A DNA stretch of 64,000 nucleotides from Spirosoma sp. SC4-14. Its GTDB lineage: Bacteria > Bacteroidota > Bacteroidia > Cytophagales > Spirosomataceae. Under the pieces are notes generated by a model. It did not search any database, was not told where the DNA came from, and saw nothing but the letters and a program-made list of their open reading frames with translations. Made by a program: the position numbers and the translations under genes. Positions 53,979 through 61,398 of this stretch are shown here, one piece after another. Position 1 is the first letter of the stretch; each line of letters starts with the position of its first letter. Location of the stretch: assembly GCF_037201965.1 (NCBI RefSeq), contig NZ_CP147518.1, positions 2,417,001 to 2,481,000 of the forward strand. Reading direction: 5' to 3'.

Positions 53979-54032
53979 CATTGGTAATTAGTCATTAGGT
54001 ATTTGTTTTTTCCCAACGACTAATCACCAATG
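53979..54032. repeat. Inverted repeat, 15-bp arms with one mismatch, between convergent genes
   Basis: Arms 53979-53993 and 54018-54032 pair at 14 of 15 positions around a 24-base loop with a T-run. The left side reads TTGGTAATTAGTCATTAGG, close to the word in the 17330-17393 repeat. The two stop codons are 16 and 12 bases away. Confidence 0.7.
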
Positions 54033-54044
54033 AAAAAATGGCAA

Positions 54045-55388
54045 CTATCCATAGATAGTCGAGTCCAGAAACGCATTACGGAATTTACCTTTCGGATCGT
54101 ATTCCTTTACCAGTTTCTTAAAATCTGGCAATTTTTCGTACCGCGACTGGAGCACCGATGGGGAGAGGGTAAACAATTTACCCCAATGCGGCCGAACAGT
54201 GAACGGAGCCAGTGCTTTTTCGATCATCGGTAAGGCTTTTTTTACTGAAGCCCAATCTTGTTTCCAGGTGAAGTGAATAGCCAGGCTCGGCTGTTTATAG
54301 CATGGACTCATCCATAGATCGTCGGCATCGATGGTGCGCAGTTCTGAAATCAGCAAATGTGGGCTAATATGGTCGCGGAGGTGTTCTACGGCCAGAATAG
54401 CCTCAACTGCATTTTTCCGGGGCACAAAATATTCAGATTGAAGTTCCTTGCCGCTACTAGGCGTGAAGCCCATTTTGAAATGCGGTAATCGTTCGTACCA
54501 GGGTCCCGCAACTCCCAGTTGCTCAGTACAATTTTCGGCCGAAAGCTCAGCAATAGGATGCAGGTTTTTGGTGGCCCGCTTAGCACCAAAGAATTCAGGC
54601 TTAGCATCCAGTTTAACGCCTTTCTCAATTTTTCGTTTAATCCAGACCTCGTTGATCCGCTTCTTTTGCCAGTCAGTAAACAGACTCACGCTATAGCCAG
54701 CGGAAGCAATGGCCTCAAAGTGGTTTTTTAGCTGATCCAGCGGTAGGTTTTCATATACATCCTGCCGCATCTGAAATGTTGGTACCACATTGAGCGTGAC
54801 CTTGGTCACCACGCCCAGCGCCCCCAGATGAACAACCGCTGCCCGAAACATATCGCCATCTTTCTGCCGCGACAACTTTCGGACTTCACCCGCTGCCGTC
54901 ACGATTTCCATTGCCGACACTGCCGTTGATAGGTTACCATTTTTTACGCCCGATCCATGGGTTGCCGTAGCACAGGCTCCGGCAACGGAAATGTGAGGTA
55001 ATGAAGCCAGATTATGCAGAGCAAATCCTTTGCTTTCCAGATAGGGAGCTAACTGCCCATAGCTCAGATTGGCATCAATGGTTACTGTATGCGCTTTTGT
55101 GTCCAGGCCAAGAACCTGGTCCATCTGCCGCAGGGAGATCAGATTATGTGTACTATCGGCAATACCGTTGAAACAGTGCCGGGTGCCGAGCACTTTTAGT
55201 TTGTCATACTTTTTGACCAGTTCCTGGACCTGCTTGAGCGATTTGGCCTGATAGAGTCGGTCGGTGCTGTAGGTGTAATTCCCGGCCCAGTTTTTTAGCT
55301 TATCGTCGGATGCCCAACTCGCTAACGGAGAAAATACAGGAGCAGTCATTAATGCAGAAGAAAGCTTAAGAAACGTTCTTTTTTTCAT
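54045..55388 (-). CDS. FAD-linked oxidase, alditol/D-arabinono-lactone oxidase type
   Basis: 447 residues with an N-terminal export signal MKKRTFLKLSSALMTAPVFS (it resembles a Tat signal but has KR instead of RR). The FAD-binding PCMH domain (about 30-205) has KVLGTRHCFNGIADS, where His71 is the expected covalent FAD attachment site, and HISVAGACATATHGSG. The cap domain contains WQKKRINEVWIKR, and the C-terminus RPHWGKLF with DPKGKFRN closes an ALO-type domain. These enzymes oxidise sugar alcohols or aldonolactones with oxygen. The substrate is not predictable. It converges with the M20 gene and has 291 bases of untranslated sequence upstream. Confidence 0.92.
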   Translation of the reverse strand: MKKRTFLKLSSALMTAPVFSPLASWASDDKLKNWAGNYTYSTDRLYQAKSLKQVQELVKKYDKLKVLGTRHCFNGIADSTHNLISLRQMDQVLGLDTKAHTVTIDANLSYGQLAPYLESKGFALHNLASLPHISVAGACATATHGSGVKNGNLSTAVSAMEIVTAAGEVRKLSRQKDGDMFRAAVVHLGALGVVTKVTLNVVPTFQMRQDVYENLPLDQLKNHFEAIASAGYSVSLFTDWQKKRINEVWIKRKIEKGVKLDAKPEFFGAKRATKNLHPIAELSAENCTEQLGVAGPWYERLPHFKMGFTPSSGKELQSEYFVPRKNAVEAILAVEHLRDHISPHLLISELRTIDADDLWMSPCYKQPSLAIHFTWKQDWASVKKALPMIEKALAPFTVRPHWGKLFTLSPSVLQSRYEKLPDFKKLVKEYDPKGKFRNAFLDSTIYG

Positions 55389-55679
55389 GATTAAAGGGTT
55401 TGTGCTAAACTAATCGAACCCATCGAGAATACGATAATCCGAAGCCGAAATCTGCTGATCATTTGTTGATAGCCAGTTGCGTTTCGGCCTTCGATTGGTA
55501 ATGATAACTACCCAAATTGGGTAAACAGCACAGGACGGGACCATTGACCAAAAGCCTACCTTAACCGATGGGAACGCGAAGACTATCCTAATCTATTTCA
55601 ATTTGAAAAAGTACAAAATAATATTTGATTGTTATAATAAACTTCTATACTTTAACCGGTAAATCAACATTTACCAGCC

Positions 55680-56165
55680 ATGAAAACGTTATTTTTGCTA
55701 ACCATCCTATTGTTGAGTAACGTTTCTGTCAGTTCGGCGCAATCCGACAACGATGCCATAAAACGCGTATTACACGAAGAAACCGTAGGGTTTTTCAAGC
55801 GAGATAAAGCAAGATGGGCAAACGCCTGGGCGCATACGCCTTACATCAATTTCGCGGCTAATTTATATGGAGGAGATTTCCTGCTGGTAAAAGGCTGGAA
55901 TGACCTGGAAAAGCAGTTTGCCAATCAATTTAAAAGCTCGAAAGTAACGGACAACGTTACGGTTCAGAATGGCAACTACACCATTCACCAGAATGGGAAT
56001 ATGGCTTTTGTTTCGTATGATCAAACCCTGGTCGATAGCCACGGTAAAACAACATCGAAAGAGACGCGGGTAGTCGAAAAAATAAACGGGCAATGGAAGA
56101 TTATTAATGTGATTGCCCTGACAAACCTAAAAAGTTTTGGACTGGCGCAGGCTCAAAAGAAATAG
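55680..56165 (+). CDS. Secreted NTF2-like (DUF4440-type) protein
   Basis: 161 residues. Signal peptide MKTLFLLTILLLSNVSVSSA is followed by the NTF2-like fold: DNDAIKRVLHEETVGFFKRD, KARWANAWAHTPYINFA, NGNYTIHQNGNMAFVSYDQT and TRVVEKINGQWKIINVIAL. It is the same general family as the protein at 17404-17844 but not closely similar by eye. No catalytic residues are assigned. Its stop codon directly abuts a 28-bp perfect inverted repeat that contains a classic terminator core. Confidence 0.87.
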   Translation: MKTLFLLTILLLSNVSVSSAQSDNDAIKRVLHEETVGFFKRDKARWANAWAHTPYINFAANLYGGDFLLVKGWNDLEKQFANQFKSSKVTDNVTVQNGNYTIHQNGNMAFVSYDQTLVDSHGKTTSKETRVVEKINGQWKIINVIALTNLKSFGLAQAQKK

Positions 56166-56231
56166 AACGATCAATTCAAACAAAAAACCCGACCATAATC
56201 CTAGTCGGGTTTTTTGTTTGAATTGATCGTT
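56166..56231. terminator. Bidirectional terminator within a perfect 28-bp inverted repeat
   Basis: Arms 56166-56193 and 56204-56231 are exact reverse complements around a 10-base loop. The inner part AAAAAACCCGAC / GTCGGGTTTTTT is a standard bidirectional terminator. The outer AACGATCAATTCAAAC extends the stem far beyond need. It begins directly after one stop codon and ends nine bases from the other. Confidence 0.95.
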
Positions 56232-56240
56232 TAGCCTGCT

Positions 56241-56549
56241 TTAAGAAGCGAATTGCTTCACTAGATTTTCAAGAGTGTGAAGAGGCTGTACGCCCGATTG
56301 CCGCCAGACAATTTTGCCGTCTTTAAACATAATCATAGTTGGAATACTCCGGATTTGATATTGGTTGGCAGCTGCCTGAGCATGGTCTACGTTAATTTTA
56401 ATTACGCGGACTTTATCGCCAGTGCGATCAGTAAGTTGCTTCAGAATGGGAGCCTGTTGTTTACAGGGACCACACCAGTCGGCATAGAAGTCGACAAGCA
56501 CCGGCTTATCGCCTTTAATTAGTTGCTGAAAAGTTTCTTTCTGATTCAT
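56241..56549 (-). CDS. Thioredoxin-family protein
   Basis: 102 residues. The active site is FYADWCGPCKQQAPIL with Cys26 and Cys29, the thioredoxin WCGPC. The cis-proline loop is IRSIPTMIMFKDG. There is no signal peptide, so it is cytoplasmic and reduces disulfides, for example in ribonucleotide reductase or peroxiredoxins. Length and motifs are those of a classical small thioredoxin. It is monocistronic and converges with the NTF2-like gene. Confidence 0.95.
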   Translation of the reverse strand: MNQKETFQQLIKGDKPVLVDFYADWCGPCKQQAPILKQLTDRTGDKVRVIKINVDHAQAAANQYQIRSIPTMIMFKDGKIVWRQSGVQPLHTLENLVKQFAS

Positions 56550-56652
56550 TGTTCTATTTGGTTTGTTGACCTGATGTGGTTGTTTTGTATTATTATAACA
56601 CCGGATATGCCCTGCCAGTTCATCCGGGGCAACACGCTTTTGCCGAATACCT

Positions 56653-57258
56653 ATGCGCGCTTTATTGCTTTTTGGGTCTGTATTTCTGACAACTGTTGCG
56701 GTTGGCCAAACTCATTTTGCCAACGAAATCACACAGCATCGCGAAGTATATAAAAACGATTTTCTGACCTCGTCCAATAGCCCACTGAAGTCGAAAGAAG
56801 ATCTGTCATACCTGCGCTTTTATGAGCCTGATTCAACCTATCGGGTGGAGGCAACCGTTGAGCTAACGCCCAAAGCCGAGCCCTTCGAAATGCCCACCTA
56901 CAATGGGCAAACCCGTCCGCATGTTGAGTATGCGGTGGTGTCGTTTGTATTGGCTGGTAAATCGTTGCAGTTGACTCTTTACCGCAACCTGAACCTGCTT
57001 CGATTACCCCAATACCGCGACTACCTTTTTTTGCCATTTCGGGATGCTACCTCAGGTTATGCCACGTATGGTGGAGGACGTTATCTCGATCTTCGTCTGG
57101 GCGATATTAAAGACGGACGAATGATTATTGACTTCAATAAAGCCTATAATCCGTATTGTGCTTATCACGAAGGCTACGCTTGCCCTGTTCCTCCCAAAAA
57201 AAATACGCTGCCAATAGCGATCGAAGCCGGAGAAAAAACCTATGGCAAGGCACACTAA
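56653..57258 (+). CDS. DUF1684 secreted protein
   Basis: 201 residues. Signal peptide MRALLLFGSVFLTTVAVGQT is followed by the DUF1684 layout: ITQHREVYKNDFLTSSNSPL, LSYLRFYEPDSTYRVEATVE, RPHVEYAVVSFVLAGKSLQL, FLPFRDATSGYATYGGGRYL, and the near-invariant end IIDFNKAYNPYCAYHEGYAC with CPVPPKKNTLPIAI. The Cys/Asn/Pro-rich C-terminal motif is highly conserved, but the family function is unknown. It runs toward the SDR gene, with the two stop codons five bases apart. Confidence 0.93.
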   Translation: MRALLLFGSVFLTTVAVGQTHFANEITQHREVYKNDFLTSSNSPLKSKEDLSYLRFYEPDSTYRVEATVELTPKAEPFEMPTYNGQTRPHVEYAVVSFVLAGKSLQLTLYRNLNLLRLPQYRDYLFLPFRDATSGYATYGGGRYLDLRLGDIKDGRMIIDFNKAYNPYCAYHEGYACPVPPKKNTLPIAIEAGEKTYGKAH

Positions 57259-57263
57259 CTATA

Positions 57264-58037
57264 TCAATAGCCCCAGGCCAGCAGGCCGCCATCGACAGCA
57301 ATGATTTGTCCGCTAACGTATCCCGAAGCGGGCATACTCAGGAACGATACGACCGATGCTACTTCTTCGGGCTCACCAATCCGGTTCATAGGTGTACGTT
57401 TCAAAATACCACTCAATTTTTCGGGATTATTTAGCACTGGCGATGCCAGCGGGGTGTTTATATACCATGGCGCTACTGAATTTACCCGAATACCGTCGGG
57501 GGCCCATTCAACGGCCAGATTGCGGGTAAGTTGCAGTAGCGCGGCTTTGGTCATGCCATAGAGTGAGCCACTGCTGGTGTGCGTCAGACCCGAGACTGAC
57601 GAAACGAAAACAAGTTTACCGCCCTGTTCCGAAGCCTTCAGCAGGGGATAAGCCGCCTGGCTCAACTCGTAGGCCGAACGAAGATTGGTGTTCAGGATGT
57701 GGTCATACTCATTGGGTGTATAGTCGGCAGTCGGTTTTCGGATATTCGTTCCGGCATTATTAACCAGAATATCCAGCTTGCCCCATTTTATTTTTACAGT
57801 TTCTATAATCTGAACTGCTACACCCGGCTGACTCACATCGATAGCCACCCCTTCTACCATATGCCCCTGCTGGCGGTAGGCTGTTAGTTGTTGCCGAAGA
57901 AGCTCGTTGTCGCGGGCAATAATAAATACGGCAGCGCCCAGCTCAAGAAATTGCCGGACAATTGCTTCGCCGATACCTTTGGTGCCGCCCGTTACGAGCG
58001 CGCGTTGGCCATTTAGTGACCAGAGAGGCTGGTTCAT
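57264..58037 (-). CDS. SDR-family oxidoreductase (tropinone-reductase-like)
   Basis: 257 residues. The Rossmann motif is [11 protein letters not shown] (about 16-26), the NNAG motif is [13 protein letters not shown], and the catalytic residues are Ser (VFVSSVSG), Tyr and Lys ([14 protein letters not shown]). The C-terminal [16 protein letters not shown] is typical of classical SDRs. The R in IARDN after the second strand favours NADPH. The SNIRKPT-type loop is reminiscent of tropinone-reductase-like members in bacteria, whose substrates are unknown. It is divergent from the padR gene; a 13-bp dyad at 58123 lies 85 bases upstream of its start. Confidence 0.92.
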   Translation of the reverse strand: MNQPLWSLNGQRALVTGGTKGIGEAIVRQFLELGAAVFIIARDNELLRQQLTAYRQQGHMVEGVAIDVSQPGVAVQIIETVKIKWGKLDILVNNAGTNIRKPTADYTPNEYDHILNTNLRSAYELSQAAYPLLKASEQGGKLVFVSSVSGLTHTSSGSLYGMTKAALLQLTRNLAVEWAPDGIRVNSVAPWYINTPLASPVLNNPEKLSGILKRTPMNRIGEPEEVASVVSFLSMPASGYVSGQIIAVDGGLLAWGY

Positions 58038-58122
58038 AGAAACTAATTTTTAAACGATGCAATGATTACAATCAATACTTGTCTGTATGGTAGGGCAGAG
58101 GCTACGAAACTAAGAGCAGAAT

Positions 58123-58135
58123 TTTGTAGAACAAA
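58123..58135. promoter_or_regulatory. 13-bp dyad, candidate operator copy 1
   Basis: TTTGTAGAACAAA is a symmetric dyad (TTTGT-AGA-ACAAA). The same dyad in opposite orientation occurs at 58289-58301. Both lie in the 285-base region between the divergent SDR and padR genes. Confidence 0.5.
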
Positions 58136-58288
58136 GCAAAATAAGCACAGACTCCCGTTTGATGGCAACACGTAATCCATCCAGATCTGTTCGACAACGG
58201 ACACACCAAATGTCCGGAATCGTACAAATTCTAAACTCTCGCAGGCTTATACTGACTGGAAATCAAGTTTTTTGATTTTGGCAAAGCA

Positions 58289-58301
58289 TTTGTTCTACAA
58301 A
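58289..58301. promoter_or_regulatory. 13-bp dyad, candidate operator copy 2
   Basis: TTTGTTCTACAAA, the reverse complement of copy 1, lies 21 bases before the padR ATG. PadR regulators commonly bind dyads overlapping their own promoter, so autoregulation is likely. The binding factor is inferred. Confidence 0.5.
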
Positions 58302-58322
58302 ACTTAATTATATGATTTGAGG

Positions 58323-58661
58323 ATGAGACGATCGTATTTAGGCGAGTTTGAAGAAGTGGTGTTACTGACGGTTGCCGTGCTGGGCGATGGTGCTTATGGG
58401 GTGGCCATTACCGACGAACTGGACCGGCAAACCGGGCGTTCGGTAAGTATTAGCGCTGTTCATGCAGCTTTGCATCGGCTGGAAGAAAAAGGGATGCTTT
58501 CCTCACGCATGGGCGATGCTACGGCTGAGCGGGGCGGCCGCCGGAAACGCCTGTTTACGGTTACCGCGCTGGGGAGCCGCACGCTACACGACATCCGGGC
58601 TACCCGCGACCAGTTGTGGAATTCAATTGCCCCCAACTCACTTCCCGCCATTAGCATATGA
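58323..58661 (+). CDS. PadR-family transcriptional regulator
   Basis: 112 residues from ATG 58323; a TTG six bases earlier is in frame but ATG gives the family start MRRSYLGEFEEVVLL. The winged helix is marked by LGDGAYGVAITDELDRQTGR, VSISAVHAALHRLEEKGML and GGRRKRLFTVTALGSRTLHD. It lacks a long C-terminal dimerisation domain, as in the small PadR-s2 group. Its stop codon overlaps the permease start (ATGA, 58658-58661), so the two are translationally coupled and it presumably controls that transporter. Confidence 0.95.
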   Translation: MRRSYLGEFEEVVLLTVAVLGDGAYGVAITDELDRQTGRSVSISAVHAALHRLEEKGMLSSRMGDATAERGGRRKRLFTVTALGSRTLHDIRATRDQLWNSIAPNSLPAISI

Positions 58662-61306
58662 ATATGGCGCCACGACCGGTAAAATCACCACCCCGCTGGG
58701 CAGACTGGTTGCTCGAATGGTTCTGTGCTCCGCATCTGCTGGAGGAAGTGCAGGGCGATTTGCACGAACGATTCGAGCGAAACTGCCAACAAGTTAACAT
58801 CGGGTTTGCTCGTCGACAATATGGACGGGAAGTACTTGGTTTTTTACGACCGTTTGCCGTAAAGCGCAAACCCAGTCAATATCCGTCAACTCCTTTACTC
58901 AGTATCGATATGTTACAAAATTATTTCAAGATCGCTTTTCGGAATCTTACCCGGAATAAGGCCTATTCGACCATCAATATTGTGGGCCTGAGCATCGGCT
59001 TAGCAGCCGCCATGATGATCATACTGTATACGAAAGATGAAGTTAGCTATGATCGGTTTCATAAGAACAATCCATTGATCTACCGGATTACGAGTAAGGC
59101 GATTACGCCTGCTGGCGTTGCCAAATACCGACAACCCTATACCGGATTTTTTCCTGGACCCAAGTTTCAGGCTGGCGTGCCTGAGATTCAAACATTCGTC
59201 CGTTATCAGTTGAATGGAAAAGATATGAAGTTGGGGAATGACGTAATAAATCAGGAGGTTTATCTGGCCGATACCAGCTTCTTCTCGGTCTTTACGTTTC
59301 CGCTGATCCACGGTAATCCGAAAACCGCTTTGCAACGGCCCCATTCGGTCGTTATATCTGACGAGATGGCAAAAAAACAGTTTGGCACTACCGATGCGCT
59401 GGGCAAGATTATGTACTTAAGAGATGACGATCAGTTTGAGCCATACACTGTAACTGGTATCACCAGAAAAGCGCCCCAAAACTCATCCGTCAAATTCGAT
59501 GTACTGCTCCCCCTTAAAGTCAGTGCCGAAGAAATGAGTAATAACGAAAACTGGTTCAATGTGTTTTTGAACACGTTTGTTGTACTTAGTCCAAATGCCA
59601 GTAAAAAAGTCGTAGAGGCTAAAATGAATCAGGTTTATCTGGCCGATGCGCGCGAAGGGATCAAAGCAATTGCGGAGAAGTTCAACGAAACCGACAAAAC
59701 GATTTATGAACTTCAGCCACTGACCGACATGCACCTGAGTAAAGAGCTACCGGCCAATAATGGTCTTGTGGATGAGAGCAATCCAGTGTTTTCCTATATT
59801 TTGTCGGGTATTGCGTTGTTTATTCTGCTCATTGCCTGTATCAATTTTGTGAATCTCACGGTAGCACGGTCGCTAAAGCGGGCAAAAGAAATTGGGGTTC
59901 GTAAGGTGGTTGGCAGTGCCCGATCGCAATTGATCTTGCAATTTCTTGGCGAATCGTTCCTGCTCTGCTTTGCCGCCTTCGTATTGGCCATTGGCCTTCT
60001 CGAACTGGCGTTGCCCACCTTTAATCAACTAGCAAATAAAGCACTGTCGCTTTCCTATCTGTTCGACATAAAACTGGTGGCTGGATATATAGCCTTGTTT
60101 TTTCTGACCAGCCTATTATCAGGATTCTATCCGGCCCTGATTTTATCGGGATACGATCCGGTCAAAACGCTTTACAACCGTTTCAATTTATCGGGTAAAA
60201 ATTACCTGCAAAAATCACTCGTTGTCTTACAGTTTTCACTGGCTTCGTTTCTGATTATTGCTTCCTTAACCATATACTCCCAGTTTGATTATCTGACCAA
60301 TACGCCGTTGGGATATGATGATAAAAATCTGGTGATGATTGACAAATCGAATCTGAAACGGAGCGAAGTGAAACTGCTCAGAGATGAGCTGACCAAAAAC
60401 GCCAACATTATTGATATTGCTCCAAAGAATGGCGGTCGCTGGGGAACGGTAGCTAAAATAAACGGCGATACCCAACTTAGTTTTACCTACGAAACGGTCG
60501 ATGAAGCCTATATTCCGTTGCTAAAGATTTCGATCGTAACGGGCCGAAATTTTTCGACTCAGTTTCCGTCCGATTCTTCGGAATCAGTTATTGTGAACGA
60601 ATCATTTGTGAAGAAGGCCGAGTGGAAAAAAACTCTTGGGCAGATTGTGAATTTCTGGCTTAACAACGATAAAAAATATAAGGTTATTGGTGTCGTAAAA
60701 GATTACCACTACGGTTCGTTGAGCGAAAAAATACGTCCACAATTGTTTACGATGCGGGCTGGTAATCAGTATGGGAAAGCATTCATTAAAATCAAACCCA
60801 ATACCGAAACCGCCAGCCTTCGCCATCTTGAAAAAACCTTTAAACGGCTTTTTCCACTAAGCCCGTACACCTATACGTTTTTGGACCAGGAGAACTTGAA
60901 GCGGTATGAATCGGAAGCGAAATGGAAGCAAATGGTCTTGTTTGGTGCCATTCTGACGATCTTCATTTCGTGTATTGGCCTGTTTGGATTAGCAACGCTC
61001 TCGGCCGAACGCCGAACTAAAGAGATTGGTATTCGAAAAGTACTGGGAGCTTCGGTTGCCAGCATTGTTCAAATGCTCTCGACCGATTTCCTGAAACTGG
61101 TCTCTCTGTCGTTTTTGTTTGCGTTTCCGGCGGCCTGGTATGCTATGGAACACTGGCTCGAAAGTTATCCATACCGTATTAGTTTGAGCGCCTGGATATT
61201 TGCCAGTACAGCCTTGATCGCCATTACCATAGCCTTCTTCACCGTTAGCTGGCAATCGTTGCAGGCTGCGGTTATAAATCCGGTAAAAAGTTTGAAAACG
61301 GAGTAA
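58658..61306 (+). CDS. FtsX/MacB-type ABC transporter permease with N-terminal prefix domain
   Basis: 882 residues. The N-terminal prefix (about 1-70: PPRWADWLLEWFCAPHLLEE, DLHERFERNCQQ, RRQYGREVLGFLRPF) is the permease prefix domain 2 often paired with PadR genes. Then come TM1 (about 108-128), a first MacB-type periplasmic domain, three TMs around 375-480 with the FtsX motif RAKEIGVRKVVGSARSQLI, TM and a second periplasmic domain, and a C-terminal FtsX block with ERRTKEIGIRKVLGASVASI. There is no ATPase domain, so it must work with a separate ATPase not seen here. It belongs to large, partly redundant families in Cytophagales; substrates are unknown. A near-identical 119-bp DNA stretch is shared with the next gene. 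Confidence 0.93.
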   Translation: MNMAPRPVKSPPRWADWLLEWFCAPHLLEEVQGDLHERFERNCQQVNIGFARRQYGREVLGFLRPFAVKRKPSQYPSTPLLSIDMLQNYFKIAFRNLTRNKAYSTINIVGLSIGLAAAMMIILYTKDEVSYDRFHKNNPLIYRITSKAITPAGVAKYRQPYTGFFPGPKFQAGVPEIQTFVRYQLNGKDMKLGNDVINQEVYLADTSFFSVFTFPLIHGNPKTALQRPHSVVISDEMAKKQFGTTDALGKIMYLRDDDQFEPYTVTGITRKAPQNSSVKFDVLLPLKVSAEEMSNNENWFNVFLNTFVVLSPNASKKVVEAKMNQVYLADAREGIKAIAEKFNETDKTIYELQPLTDMHLSKELPANNGLVDESNPVFSYILSGIALFILLIACINFVNLTVARSLKRAKEIGVRKVVGSARSQLILQFLGESFLLCFAAFVLAIGLLELALPTFNQLANKALSLSYLFDIKLVAGYIALFFLTSLLSGFYPALILSGYDPVKTLYNRFNLSGKNYLQKSLVVLQFSLASFLIIASLTIYSQFDYLTNTPLGYDDKNLVMIDKSNLKRSEVKLLRDELTKNANIIDIAPKNGGRWGTVAKINGDTQLSFTYETVDEAYIPLLKISIVTGRNFSTQFPSDSSESVIVNESFVKKAEWKKTLGQIVNFWLNNDKKYKVIGVVKDYHYGSLSEKIRPQLFTMRAGNQYGKAFIKIKPNTETASLRHLEKTFKRLFPLSPYTYTFLDQENLKRYESEAKWKQMVLFGAILTIFISCIGLFGLATLSAERRTKEIGIRKVLGASVASIVQMLSTDFLKLVSLSFLFAFPAAWYAMEHWLESYPYRISLSAWIFASTALIAITIAFFTVSWQSLQAAVINPVKSLKTE
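58718..58836 (+). repeat. 119-bp direct repeat, copy 1 (prefix-domain coding)
   Basis: Differs from 61441-61559 at only two of 119 positions, and the last 76 bases are identical. Outside this stretch the two genes are clearly diverged. The repeat encodes the prefix-domain core. Confidence 0.9.
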
Positions 61307-61318
61307 GGAACTTAGGAC

Positions 61319-61395
61319 TGGGGACGTAGGGCAAAGGGATACTTTGCTATGTAATCCCCAGCCTTAAGCTCTCTGCCCCTAGCCCTCCGTCCCCA
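61319..61395. repeat. Inverted repeat between the two permease genes
   Basis: Arms 61319-61332 and 61382-61395 pair at 13 of 14 positions (core GGGGACG / CGTCCCC) around a 49-base loop. It starts 12 bases after one stop codon and ends three bases before the next ATG. Confidence 0.65.
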
Positions 61396-61398
61396 ACT

